Assembly: GCA_014377915.1 (NCBI GenBank)
Contig: JACMOT010000632.1
Location: 1 to 18,187 of the forward strand
Reading direction: 5' to 3'
DNA length: 18,187 bases
Source of the DNA: Tardiphaga sp.
GTDB taxonomy: Bacteria; Pseudomonadota; Alphaproteobacteria; Rhizobiales; Xanthobacteraceae
Positions within the stretch are counted from its first letter, which is position 1. Every line of letters starts with the position of its first letter. Shown piece by piece: positions 1-7,028 of the stretch. The notes beneath the pieces are model-generated. The model searched no databases. It was not told the DNA's origin and was given only the letters and a program-made list of their open reading frames with translations. A program made the position numbers and the translations under genes.

Positions 1-89
1 TGCTGGCCTCCAATTCCAGCATCAAGCTTGAATCAGAAACCGCCTGATTTGGGAATCCCCCAATCGATTCAGCCAAACGTCATCCCGCT

Positions 90-815
90 CTAGTGCGCCG
101 CGCGCGCGATCTCCGGCAACAGGCAGATGTCACCGATCGTATCGGCGGGCTGTCCGGGCATCGCGGCGGTGGCGGTCTTCTGGCCGGGTGCCTTCGGTGC
201 CATGGCCGGAGCCGCCTTCGGCGCTGCCGCCGCGGTCGTGGGCGCCTTCGGCGCGGTGGTCGGGGCGGGGGCCGCGGCTGGTGTCATCATTTTGGGCGCG
301 GCACCTGGCGCGCCCTTCGGCACCACGCCCTTGGCGAGGATGTTCGACGGGCTGGAGGGAATCGGCGGACCGACGCGGGTCCAGGTTTCGCCGCCACACA
401 GGAAACCGAGTACACAGCCCTGGATTTCAAGTTCGTCGGGCGTGTCGCCGAGCGCGATGGTCGACTTGTACAATTTGCCATCCTTGGCATTGTACACCTC
501 GCCGGCCCATTTTTCGGTCTTGGAATCCTTCTTCATCCCGATCAGAATTGGCATGCCCAGCGTAGGACGGCTGCGCTTGGTGGCGTCGGGATTGTTTTTG
601 TCGAGACCGCCCGGGGTTTTTTCCCAAACCACGGCGCCCCACATGTTGCCGTTGCATTCTGCCACGCGGATATTAGCTACTGCATCGGCGACTTGCCAGT
701 CGCCCGTCGGATCCGCCGCAAGAACGGGCGAAAGCCCCGCCGAAATCCATCCCGCTGAAATCAGAATTCCGCAATACAGGAGGCTTCGCGTGGTAATGCT
801 TGGGCACTGCAACAT
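90..815 (-). CDS. DUF2147 family secreted protein with Ala/Pro-rich tail
   Basis: This 241-residue protein begins with a Sec-type signal peptide: a hydrophobic stretch at about residues 11-33, with likely cleavage after the VLA at 31-33. Residues 35-148 match the DUF2147 pattern: a GDW start (38-40), a central LIGMKKD segment, and a closing GxCVLGFLCGGETWTR block with cysteines at 134 and 140. The DUF2147 family has no assigned enzymatic role, so I give none; the location should be periplasm or outer surface. Residues 150-225 form a low-complexity Ala/Pro/Lys/Thr tail, longer than the basic domain needs and perhaps a cell-wall-spanning or flexible linker, followed by a short C-terminal DICLLPEIARAAH. 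The ATG start has no strong Shine-Dalgarno, but no later Met precedes the signal peptide core. The gene is divergent from the HpnO-like aminotransferase across about 100 bases. Family assignment is confident; function is unknown. Confidence 0.88.
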   Translation of the reverse strand: MLQCPSITTRSLLYCGILISAGWISAGLSPVLAADPTGDWQVADAVANIRVAECNGNMWGAVVWEKTPGGLDKNNPDATKRSRPTLGMPILIGMKKDSKTEKWAGEVYNAKDGKLYKSTIALGDTPDELEIQGCVLGFLCGGETWTRVGPPIPSSPSNILAKGVVPKGAPGAAPKMMTPAAAPAPTTAPKAPTTAAAAPKAAPAMAPKAPGQKTATAAMPGQPADTIGDICLLPEIARAAH

Positions 816-914
816 GTTCAGACCTATGCTTAACTAGTGGTTTTCGGTGAAGTCAAATCGCCGCATTGAAGGTTTCCAGTTGACGAAACGGCTACCAACC
901 GACGTAAGTATCCC

Positions 915-2306
915 ATGCTATATCCGAATCTAGACGTTTCCGAGATGTTTGTTCAGCGCGAGGCGCAGCGTAGCTCGATGCATGCGCGCCATCTCAATGA
1001 ACAACTCGTTCGAGTTCTCAAGACCATTGGATATGACGTTGGTTTTCAACGTGGAACCGGTCAGTACCTGTTCGATCGCAATGGTGACCGTTACCTTGAT
1101 CTATTGAGCGGATTTGGTGTTTTTGCACTAGGCCGCAACCACCCGGTATTGCGCGATGCGCTGAAGAGCGTGCTCGACGCCGACATGCCCAATCTGGTGC
1201 AAATGGACGTCTCCACTCTCGCCGGTATTCTGGCCGAGCGTCTGCTCGAGCACGTTCCATATCTGGACAAGGTGTTCTTTGCCAATTCGGGCGCCGAGAC
1301 CGTCGAAGCGGCCATGAAATTTGCCCGCAACGCGACCGGGCGAAACGAGATTGTCTATTGCGACCATGCCTACCACGGGTTGTCCTACGGTGCCTTGTCG
1401 CTGACCGATGATGCGAACTTCCGCGGTGGCTTTGGTCCGCTGTTGCCGGGCTGTTCGTCGATCCCGTTCAATGATCTCGATGCGCTGGAGCGGGCGCTGT
1501 CCGCTAGGCAAGTCGCCGCCTTTATCGTCGAGCCGATCCAGGGCAAGGGCGTCAACATGCCCATCGATGAATTCCTGCCCGGCGCGGCCGCACTGTGCCG
1601 CAAATATGGCACGCTTTTCATTGCCGACGAGATCCAGACCGGCCTCGGACGGACCGGCAAGTTCCTGGCGATAGAGCACTGGAATGTCGAGCCCGACATG
1701 GTGCTGCTCGCCAAGGCGTTGTCCGGCGGCCACGTGCCGATCGGGGCGCTGCTGACGCGCAAGAGCATCTTCGACAAGATCTTCAACCGCATGGACCGCT
1801 CGCTGGTGCATGGCCCGACCTTCGGCAAGAACGATCTGGCGATGGCCGCCGGCATCGCCACGCTGGAAGTGATGAAGCACGAGAGGCTGGTCGAGAATTC
1901 CGCCCGGCGCGGCGCCGAATTGCGACTGGCGCTGCAGAACATGATCCCCGGCTTCGAACTGCTCAAGGAAGTCCGCGGCAAGGGGCTGATGATCGGTATC
2001 GAATTCGGCCCGCCGAAATCGCTGCGCCTCAAGGCTTCATGGAACATCCTCGAATCCGCCAACAAGGGCTTGTTCTGCCAGTTGATCACGGTGCCGTTGT
2101 TCAAGGAGCAGAAGATCCTGACCCAGGTCTCCGGCCATGCCAGCCACACCATCAAGCTGCTGCCGCCACTGACCATCACCACCGACGACTGCAAATGGAT
2201 CGAGAATTCGTTCCGCACCGTGATCGCCGACAGCCATCGTGTTCCCGGCGCGATCTGGTCGCTCGGCAAGACGCTGGTCGACAACGCGGTGCGGAAGTCG
2301 GCGTAA
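915..2306 (+). CDS. hpnO: Class III PLP aminotransferase, HpnO-like (aminobacteriohopanetriol synthesis)
   Basis: This 463-residue protein is a fold-type I, class III aminotransferase (acetylornithine/ornithine type). Visible landmarks are the cofactor phosphate-binding NSGAETVEAAMKFAR segment (124-138), the HAYHG motif (151-155), DEIQTGLGRTG at 238-248 with D238 contacting the PLP ring nitrogen, and the Schiff-base lysine K267 in LLAKALSGG. The extended N-terminus, starting before MFVQREAQRSSMHARHLNEQ, and the C-terminal QVSGHASHTIKLLPPLT block fit HpnO better than ArgD. HpnO converts a ribosylhopane-derived aldehyde into aminobacteriohopanetriol, a membrane hopanoid. That assignment rests on remembered family resemblance; no other hopanoid gene lies in this window, so a general ornithine/4-aminobutyrate-type aminotransferase remains possible. 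The start at 915 has a poor Shine-Dalgarno; ATG 945 is an alternative. The enzyme should be cytosolic. Family confidence is high, substrate moderate. Confidence 0.9.
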   Translation: MLYPNLDVSEMFVQREAQRSSMHARHLNEQLVRVLKTIGYDVGFQRGTGQYLFDRNGDRYLDLLSGFGVFALGRNHPVLRDALKSVLDADMPNLVQMDVSTLAGILAERLLEHVPYLDKVFFANSGAETVEAAMKFARNATGRNEIVYCDHAYHGLSYGALSLTDDANFRGGFGPLLPGCSSIPFNDLDALERALSARQVAAFIVEPIQGKGVNMPIDEFLPGAAALCRKYGTLFIADEIQTGLGRTGKFLAIEHWNVEPDMVLLAKALSGGHVPIGALLTRKSIFDKIFNRMDRSLVHGPTFGKNDLAMAAGIATLEVMKHERLVENSARRGAELRLALQNMIPGFELLKEVRGKGLMIGIEFGPPKSLRLKASWNILESANKGLFCQLITVPLFKEQKILTQVSGHASHTIKLLPPLTITTDDCKWIENSFRTVIADSHRVPGAIWSLGKTLVDNAVRKSA

Positions 2307-2333
2307 GTCTAGGTCTTGGCTGTATCCTCGCAA

Positions 2334-2425
2334 CCGTCATTGGGAGGAGCCGTTGCGACGAAGCAATCCAGCCTTCGCTTGCGGCTCTCTGGATTGCCGC
2401 GTCGCTGGGCTCGCCGCAATGACGG
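2334..2425. repeat. Intergenic palindromic repeat, family A, short form
   Basis: A 92-base interrupted palindrome. The outer arms CCGTCATTG (2334-2342) and CAATGACGG (2417-2425) are perfect complements. The inner arms GCGACG-aa-GCAATCCAG (2355-2371) and CTGGATTGC-cg-CGTCGC (2389-2405) also pair. A second copy lies at 10393-10518. It sits between the converging aminotransferase and anti-sigma genes and could act as a bidirectional terminator or RNA-stabilising hairpin. I know this type of sequence as abundant in Bradyrhizobium-like genomes, but I cannot give a copy number here. Confidence 0.9.
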
Positions 2426-2483
2426 GTGAGGGGACACCGCGCATGCGCCAACATCACCGCCGCGTGTTTTCGCGCCAGCGACC

Positions 2484-3233
2484 TCAGCCAGGGCGCATTG
2501 CGCTCTCGAACTGGCTGGCGAAGTCCGCCAGTTCATCGGCTGCGATGTCGCTGACCGCCCAGTAGGCCAGCCCACCCTCGCTCCAGCGCCGGATATTGAA
2601 GCCCTGCGCGGTCTCTATTTTGGCGGCCTGTTGGTTGGCCGCGGCACCCGGGGCGACGAACAGGTTGATCACATGGGTGCGGCGCCGGTAGACGATCGCT
2701 GCGATGGCATGGCCGTCGATGGTGTCGAGTCGGCCGCCGATCAGCGTAAAGCCCTTCGCCGTGAGATCGACCACCGGCGGTGCCACGTCGAGCCGGCCGT
2801 TGAACCAGGGTTTGACGGTGTGCTGGTCGGTGGACAGCACGTCGGTGAGGTGTCCGGCCTGCAGTGAGCGCAAATGCGCCGAGACCACGTCGGACAGGAT
2901 GCGTTGTTCGTCGGCATGGCGCAGCACGATCGCGACTACGCCAGTGGCGGCCAGCGCGGATACCGCCGAACCTATCGCAAAGCCTTTCAGCACGGCGCGC
3001 CGGTTTGGCGCGCGCACCGGCAACGCCGCCTCGACGCGCTGGCGCAGATCGGCCGGCGCGGTGAAGCGCAGTCCGGGCGCGGTCATCGCCTTGCCCATTT
3101 GGCGGTAGTCGTCGAGTTGCGCTTCGCAGCGCCGGCAGCCGGCAAGATGGGCTTCGACGTCGCGGGCATGGCTGGCATCGAGTTCGCCGTCGAGCAAAGC
3201 GTGCAGGAGGATCTCAGCCTCGTCGCAAGTCAT
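2484..3233 (-). CDS. Membrane anti-sigma factor with HC2 zinc-finger domain
   Basis: This 249-residue protein carries an N-terminal anti-sigma zinc-finger: C3 with H29-x3-C33-x2-C36. A single membrane span at about residues 81-104 follows, then a periplasmic domain of roughly 145 residues ending in SQFESAMRPG. This is the ZAS-type architecture of proteins that hold an ECF sigma factor inactive at the inner membrane and release it on an envelope or redox signal. Its ATG overlaps the stop of the upstream sigma gene as ATGA (3230-3233), so the pair is translationally coupled, the usual layout for a cognate sigma/anti-sigma pair. The signal is not evident. The cupredoxin and phosphoesterase in the same operon suggest metal, redox or envelope stress. 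The periplasmic domain has no motif I recognise. Confidence 0.9.
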   Translation of the reverse strand: MTCDEAEILLHALLDGELDASHARDVEAHLAGCRRCEAQLDDYRQMGKAMTAPGLRFTAPADLRQRVEAALPVRAPNRRAVLKGFAIGSAVSALAATGVVAIVLRHADEQRILSDVVSAHLRSLQAGHLTDVLSTDQHTVKPWFNGRLDVAPPVVDLTAKGFTLIGGRLDTIDGHAIAAIVYRRRTHVINLFVAPGAAANQQAAKIETAQGFNIRRWSEGGLAYWAVSDIAADELADFASQFESAMRPG

Positions 3234-3841
3234 TTTGGCAACTCCTGTTCCGCCAGCCAGGCGGCGCGCAGCATGGCGCGCGCGCGTGCCAGCCGCGACA
3301 TCACGGTGCCGACCGGCGCGCCGACGATTCCGGCGATCTCGCGGTAGGACAGGTTGTGGATTTCACGCAGCACGATGGTTTCGCGGAATGGTTCGGCGAG
3401 CGCTTCGACCAGGCGCCGGATCGCGCTGGCATCGCGCCGCTGCAGCAGAAGTGCCTCCGGCGAGGGCTGCGCGTCGTGCCAGATCGGCGTCCTGTCCAAC
3501 CCGCCGGTGTCATCTTCGACCTCGGCGATCGGCATCTCAACGCGGCGCGCCATCTCGGCGTGGCAGACATTGCGCAGGATTGCGAACAGCCACGGTTTCA
3601 TCGCCGGGCCGTGGTAGCTGTCGAAATGTTTTAGCGCACGCAAATAGCATTCCTGCACGGCGTCCTCGGCGTCGCCCTGCTGGCGCAACAGGTAGCGCGC
3701 CAGCGTGTAGACATCGTCGAGATAGGGCAGGGCGGCGTCGCGAAAACGCCGCGTCTGGTCCGGATCATCTCGTGCCGTGTCAACGGGCATCGACTTGCCT
3801 GTGGTGGCCGATGTCCGGCTGACGGTCCAGTCGCCGGACAT
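3230..3841 (-). CDS. ECF-family RNA polymerase sigma factor
   Basis: This 203-residue sigma factor has only regions 2 and 4, as expected for the extracytoplasmic-function class. Region 2 spans about 37-101, including DAEDAVQECYLRAL (58-71) and the PWLFAILRNVCHAEMARR promoter-melting segment. Region 4 spans about 137-190, with the helix-turn-helix LSYREIAGIVGAPVGTVMSRL. I chose the ATG at 3841 because GGAGG lies 10 bases upstream. The frame is open further, to a TTG at 3874, but that would overlap the cupredoxin stop. M18 (MPVDTARDD) is another possible start. The gene lies 25 bases downstream of the cupredoxin gene and overlaps the anti-sigma start by four bases. It probably directs transcription of its own operon. 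The exact ECF subgroup cannot be decided by eye. Confidence 0.92.
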   Translation of the reverse strand: MSGDWTVSRTSATTGKSMPVDTARDDPDQTRRFRDAALPYLDDVYTLARYLLRQQGDAEDAVQECYLRALKHFDSYHGPAMKPWLFAILRNVCHAEMARRVEMPIAEVEDDTGGLDRTPIWHDAQPSPEALLLQRRDASAIRRLVEALAEPFRETIVLREIHNLSYREIAGIVGAPVGTVMSRLARARAMLRAAWLAEQELPK

Positions 3842-3866
3842 CGCTGTGATGCCTCCGTTTCGGTCG

Positions 3867-4199
3867 TTACTCAACCTTGATCACCCCCGTCATGTGCGGA
3901 TGCAGTGAACAAAAATACTTGTAATCGCCCGCTGACGTGAGAGTGAATATGTAGCTGTCGTCGGTGTTGAGCACCTTGGATTTGAACCGGCCTGCCGAGA
4001 CCACCGTGTGCGGGATGTCATCGTGGTTTTTCCAGGTCACGGTGGTGCCGATCCTGACCGTCAGTTCGGCGGGCGAGAAGGTGAAGTTGTCGATCGTCAC
4101 GGTGATGTCTTCGCCGCGCGCCGTGGTGATCCGGCAACCCAGAATGGCTGCCGCTGTCAGGCCGAGTCCGAGCATGCGCCGGGACAGCAATGTGGTCAT
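3867..4199 (-). CDS. Small exported cupredoxin (amicyanin/plastocyanin-like)
   Basis: This 110-residue protein has an export signal and one cupredoxin domain (about 31-110). All type 1 copper ligands are visible: H64 in the PHTVV loop, then C97-x2-H100-x2-M103 in CSLHPHM, the short-loop spacing of amicyanin/plastocyanin. The N-terminus has a twin-arginine-like SRRMLGLG (6-13), and C22 sits in an ILGC context that could be a weak lipobox, so it may be Tat-exported, lipid-anchored, or both. The ATG at 4199 is preceded by TGAGG, which overlaps the stop codon of the metallophosphoesterase; only seven bases separate the two genes. It is probably a periplasmic one-electron carrier or copper-responsive protein. 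Its redox partner is not in the window, and linkage to the sigma/anti-sigma pair suggests a role in, or output of, that signalling system. Confidence 0.9.
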   Translation of the reverse strand: MTTLLSRRMLGLGLTAAAILGCRITTARGEDITVTIDNFTFSPAELTVRIGTTVTWKNHDDIPHTVVSAGRFKSKVLNTDDSYIFTLTSAGDYKYFCSLHPHMTGVIKVE

Positions 4200-4207
4200 G
4201 AGGTGCC

Positions 4208-5158
4208 TCAGCCCTGCAACGGGGTGTCGATGATGGCGAGGCGCTCGGTGCCCGGCTTGAAGACGATGCTTGCGATGCCAAGCAGGGATCGGAGCTTGTC
4301 GTCGGCGACTTTCAGCGGTCCGGGCGACGGCGCGGTGCCCGGCGCCGGCTGCGGGAAAGCGGTGGAACGCGCGGTATGGAAGGTGACGTTGCCCTCGATT
4401 TTCTGCATCACCTGATGGATATGGCCATTCAGTACCGTGACCGAGCCAAAGCCCTTCAGCGTCTCCAGCGCGTGGGCGCCGTCCTCGGTGCCCCAGCCCC
4501 AGCTTGGATACACCGACCACAGCGGAATATGGGCGAACACCACGATCGGCGTCGATTTCGAGCGGCCGCGCAAATCGTCCTCGAGCCAGGCGAGTTGCTC
4601 GGCGCCGAGATTGCCGAGCCCGCCGGCCTTCAGATCGACCACGTTGACCAGGCCGATGAAATGCACGCCGCTGGCGTCGAAGGAATACCAGCCCGCGCCC
4701 TTGCTGCCGCGACCGTAGCGCTCCTTGTAGAGTTTGACGTCGTCATCGATCATGTCGTGTTCGCCGGGCACGTAATGCATGTCGAGCCTGGCCTGCGAGA
4801 TGATGCGGTCGGCGTCGTCGAATTCAGACGCCTTGGAGAGGTGGCTGATATCGCCGGTATGGATCATGAAGGAGGGCGCCACCGGCATCGTCCGGATGCG
4901 GCCGATGGCCTCTTCGAGCGTGCCGAGCGCGTTGGGATTGGCCGCCTTGTCGAACCCGACATGGCTGTCGCTGATCTGCAGAAAGGTGAGGCCCGCGGGT
5001 TCGGCGGCCTGTGCCGAGCCGATCAGGCCGAGGGCGCGCGGTACGCCGCCGGAAACGGTCCACAGCACGCCGGTGCCGGCCCAGATCATGCACTCCAGCG
5101 CCTTGCGGCGGTTCAGGCGCGGGTCGTCGTTCGGATGGTCATGATCGAATGCGCTCAT
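4208..5158 (-). CDS. Tat-exported calcineurin-like metallophosphoesterase
   Basis: This 316-residue protein has a long charged N-region with RRKALE (17-22), a hydrophobic segment and a SAQAA cleavage region (48-52), consistent with Tat export. The phosphoesterase core begins at about residue 58. Motifs are D64-x-H66 (ISDSHVG), G102-D103, GEHD at 132-135, H210 (AHIPLW), and GHIH at 245-248 (H246, H248), the dinuclear metal-site series of the calcineurin-like superfamily. One departure from the textbook pattern is Glu in place of the Asn of GNHD (E133). The substrate is not predictable; phosphodiester or phosphomonoester cleavage in the periplasm is likely. ATG 5158 is preferred over the in-frame ATG at 5182 because AGGGAGA lies just upstream of it. 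It is the first gene of the cupredoxin/sigma/anti-sigma operon. Confidence 0.9.
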   Translation of the reverse strand: MSAFDHDHPNDDPRLNRRKALECMIWAGTGVLWTVSGGVPRALGLIGSAQAAEPAGLTFLQISDSHVGFDKAANPNALGTLEEAIGRIRTMPVAPSFMIHTGDISHLSKASEFDDADRIISQARLDMHYVPGEHDMIDDDVKLYKERYGRGSKGAGWYSFDASGVHFIGLVNVVDLKAGGLGNLGAEQLAWLEDDLRGRSKSTPIVVFAHIPLWSVYPSWGWGTEDGAHALETLKGFGSVTVLNGHIHQVMQKIEGNVTFHTARSTAFPQPAPGTAPSPGPLKVADDKLRSLLGIASIVFKPGTERLAIIDTPLQG

Positions 5159-5216
5159 TGCCAATCTCCCTGCACCCTGCATTGGGTGACCGGGACTGGA
5201 TCGGGCGACGCGGCGG

Positions 5217-5225
5217 TTTATTCCC
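5217..5225 (-). promoter_or_regulatory. Candidate ECF-type -35 element for the phosphoesterase operon
   Basis: On the minus strand the gap between the GMC gene and the phosphoesterase reads GGGAATAAA, resembling GGAA-type -35 elements used by many ECF sigma factors, about 60 bases before the start codon. A convincing -10 is not obvious (CGATCC lies 16 bases downstream of GGGAAT). Autoregulation by the operon's own sigma factor is an inference. Confidence 0.3.
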
Positions 5226-5236
5226 GGAGATCGGTG

Positions 5237-6856
5237 TTATCGCGAATCCGTGATGATCATCGCCGCGCCTTTTTCCGCGATCATCGCGGTCGGCGTGTTG
5301 GTGTTGCCCGAGGTAATGGTCGGCATCACCGAAGCGTCGATGATGCGCAGGCCCGCGATGCCGTGGAAGCGCAGCCGTTCGTCGACCACCGCCAGCGGGT
5401 CGGACGCCGTTCCCATTTTGGCGGTGCCGACGGGATGGAAGATGGTGGTGCCGATGTCGCCGGCGGCCTTGGCCAACGATTCGGCGTCGTCGCCGACTGA
5501 GGGACCCGGCGAATATTCTTCCGGATGATAGGCAGCCAGGGCGGTCTGCTTCATCAACCGCCGCGTGGTGCGGATGGCGTCAGCGGCCACCAGGCGGTCC
5601 TCGTCGGTGGAGAGATAATGCGGTGCAATCTTCGGGGCTTCGTCGGATTTTGCGGACCGCGCCTGGACCGTGCCGCGCGAGGTTGGCTGCAAATTGCAGG
5701 CGCTGACCGTGATCGCCGGAAAGCGGTGCAGCGGATCGCCGAATTTGTCGAGTGACAGCGGCTGCACATGGAACTGGATGTTGGCGCGCTCGCGGCGCGG
5801 GTCGGAGCGGGTGAAAATGCCGAGCTGCGACGGCGCCATGGTCAGCGGCCCCCTGCGGCGCAGCGCATAATCGAGTCCCATCCAGCCCCGGCGCAACAGG
5901 TTGTAATAGGTCTCGTTGAGCGTGCGCACGCCGGACACCTTGTAGATCGCACGCTGCTGCAGATGGTCCTGCAAATTGCGGCCGACGCCCTGGCGGTCCA
6001 GCGTCAGGTCGATGCCGGCCTGCGCCAGCCATTCGGCGGGACCGATGCCGGAACGCTGCAGCAGATGCGGCGACCCGATGGCACCGGCGCACAGGATCAC
6101 TTCGCCCGTGGTCCGCGCCTCGATCATTTCGCCGTCCCGCGCAAAGCGCACGCCCACGGCGCGGCCATTTTCGACGATCAGGCGGTCGACCATCACCTTG
6201 GTTTCCAGCCGCAGATTGGCGCGGTTCAGCACCGGCTTCAAAAATCCGCGCGCGGAAGACCAGCGCCGGCCGCGCTTCTGGTTGACGTGGAAATAGCCGA
6301 TGCCCTCATTGTCTCCGGTGTTGAAATCATCGGTCCGGCGAATGCCCATTTCCGACGCGGCGTCGGCGACCGCGTCGAGCCCCTCCCATGACACCCGCGG
6401 CGCCTCGATGCGCCACCCGCCGCCGGCGCCGTGGTGTTCGCTGGCGCCGAGGAAATGGTCCTCGAGGCGCTTGAACGCGGGCAGCACGTCGTCATAGCCC
6501 CAGCCGGCCAGGCCGAGCTGGCGCCAGTGGTCGTAATCGGCGGCCTGTCCGCGCATCGAGATCATGGCGTTGATGGATGACGAGCCGCCGATCACCTTGC
6601 CGCGCGGATAGGCCAGGGAGCGGCCGTTGAGGCCGGGCTCCGGCTCGGTGCGAAACATCCAGTCCGAGCGCGGATTGCCGATCGCAAACAGATAGCCGAC
6701 CGGGATGTGAAACCAGATCCAGTTGTCGTTGCCGCCGGCTTCCAGCAGCAGCACGCGCTTGCCGGGATCGGCGGACAGCCGGTTGGCGACGATGCAGCCG
6801 GCGGTGCCGGCGCCGACCACGATATAGTCGAAATCTCCCTCGAGCCGTGCCGCCAT
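5237..6856 (-). CDS. GMC family FAD-dependent oxidoreductase (choline/alcohol dehydrogenase-like)
   Basis: This 539-residue flavoenzyme carries the dinucleotide-binding G15-x-G17-x2-G20 in VVGAGTAG and the FAD ribose-binding LLLEAGG (36-42). It also has GMC signature 1 (YPRGKVIGGSSSINAMISMRG region, 83-103), signature 2 (GAIGSPHLLQRSGIGP) and a C-terminal active site with H474 in HPVGTAKMG and N518 in SGNTNTP, spaced as in choline oxidase and related enzymes. Expected chemistry is oxidation of an alcohol to an aldehyde with reduction of FAD. The substrate cannot be read from the sequence, and no betaine aldehyde dehydrogenase is adjacent, so I do not call it BetA. The ATG at 6856 (MAARLEGDFDYIVVG) is chosen over upstream starts because it begins just before the FAD motif and has GAGGG nearby. 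It is divergent from the amidohydrolase and has no signal peptide. Confidence 0.93.
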   Translation of the reverse strand: MAARLEGDFDYIVVGAGTAGCIVANRLSADPGKRVLLLEAGGNDNWIWFHIPVGYLFAIGNPRSDWMFRTEPEPGLNGRSLAYPRGKVIGGSSSINAMISMRGQAADYDHWRQLGLAGWGYDDVLPAFKRLEDHFLGASEHHGAGGGWRIEAPRVSWEGLDAVADAASEMGIRRTDDFNTGDNEGIGYFHVNQKRGRRWSSARGFLKPVLNRANLRLETKVMVDRLIVENGRAVGVRFARDGEMIEARTTGEVILCAGAIGSPHLLQRSGIGPAEWLAQAGIDLTLDRQGVGRNLQDHLQQRAIYKVSGVRTLNETYYNLLRRGWMGLDYALRRRGPLTMAPSQLGIFTRSDPRRERANIQFHVQPLSLDKFGDPLHRFPAITVSACNLQPTSRGTVQARSAKSDEAPKIAPHYLSTDEDRLVAADAIRTTRRLMKQTALAAYHPEEYSPGPSVGDDAESLAKAAGDIGTTIFHPVGTAKMGTASDPLAVVDERLRFHGIAGLRIIDASVMPTITSGNTNTPTAMIAEKGAAMIITDSR

Positions 6857-6949
6857 CGTCCCTCGCTTGCTCCACGGTCTCGGCGCCGTGCCCCGACGCT
6901 CTAGCTTTGTGGGCGCTCCGTGTACAGCCGGCGCCCCATGTTGGGCGGC

Positions 6950-6965
6950 TGGCACGCGACGTGCT
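6950..6965 (+). promoter_or_regulatory. Candidate sigma-54 (RpoN) promoter for the amidohydrolase
   Basis: The sequence TGGCACGCGACGTGCT matches the RpoN consensus TGGCACG-N4-TTGC-W with the correct -24 GG / -12 GC spacing and one mismatch (T to G) in the -12 box. The predicted start is near 6975, giving a leader of about 54 bases before ATG 7029. It overlaps a GCACG-CGA-CGTGC palindrome. No activator site is recognised. Confidence 0.45.
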
Positions 6966-7028
6966 AGACATAATCCAACGCCATTCCACCCAAACCTCCG
7001 TCAATTGACCCATTCGAGACCTGATCCC

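Noticed and set aside
1..89. Short inverted repeats TGCTGG/CCAGCA (1-21) and TTGGG/CCCAA (49-63) as a terminator for the DUF2147 gene
   Set aside because: Stems are only 5-6 bases with no T-run; too weak to call.
880..908. TTGACG (880-885) as a -35 for the aminotransferase
   Set aside because: The matching -10 would be CGTAAG, a poor fit and too near the start codon at 915.
2439..2448. GCGCATGCGC palindrome downstream of the anti-sigma gene
   Set aside because: A 10-base GC-rich palindrome is expected by chance here and has no other supporting feature.
4200..4520. Extension of the cupredoxin frame upstream into the phosphoesterase
   Set aside because: The extension is a shadow of phosphoesterase coding sequence; the ATG at 4199 follows a ribosome site and begins a proper export signal.
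4376..5500. A plus-strand open frame over the phosphoesterase and the end of the GMC gene
   Set aside because: Both underlying minus-strand genes have complete motifs; the plus-strand product is a shadow.
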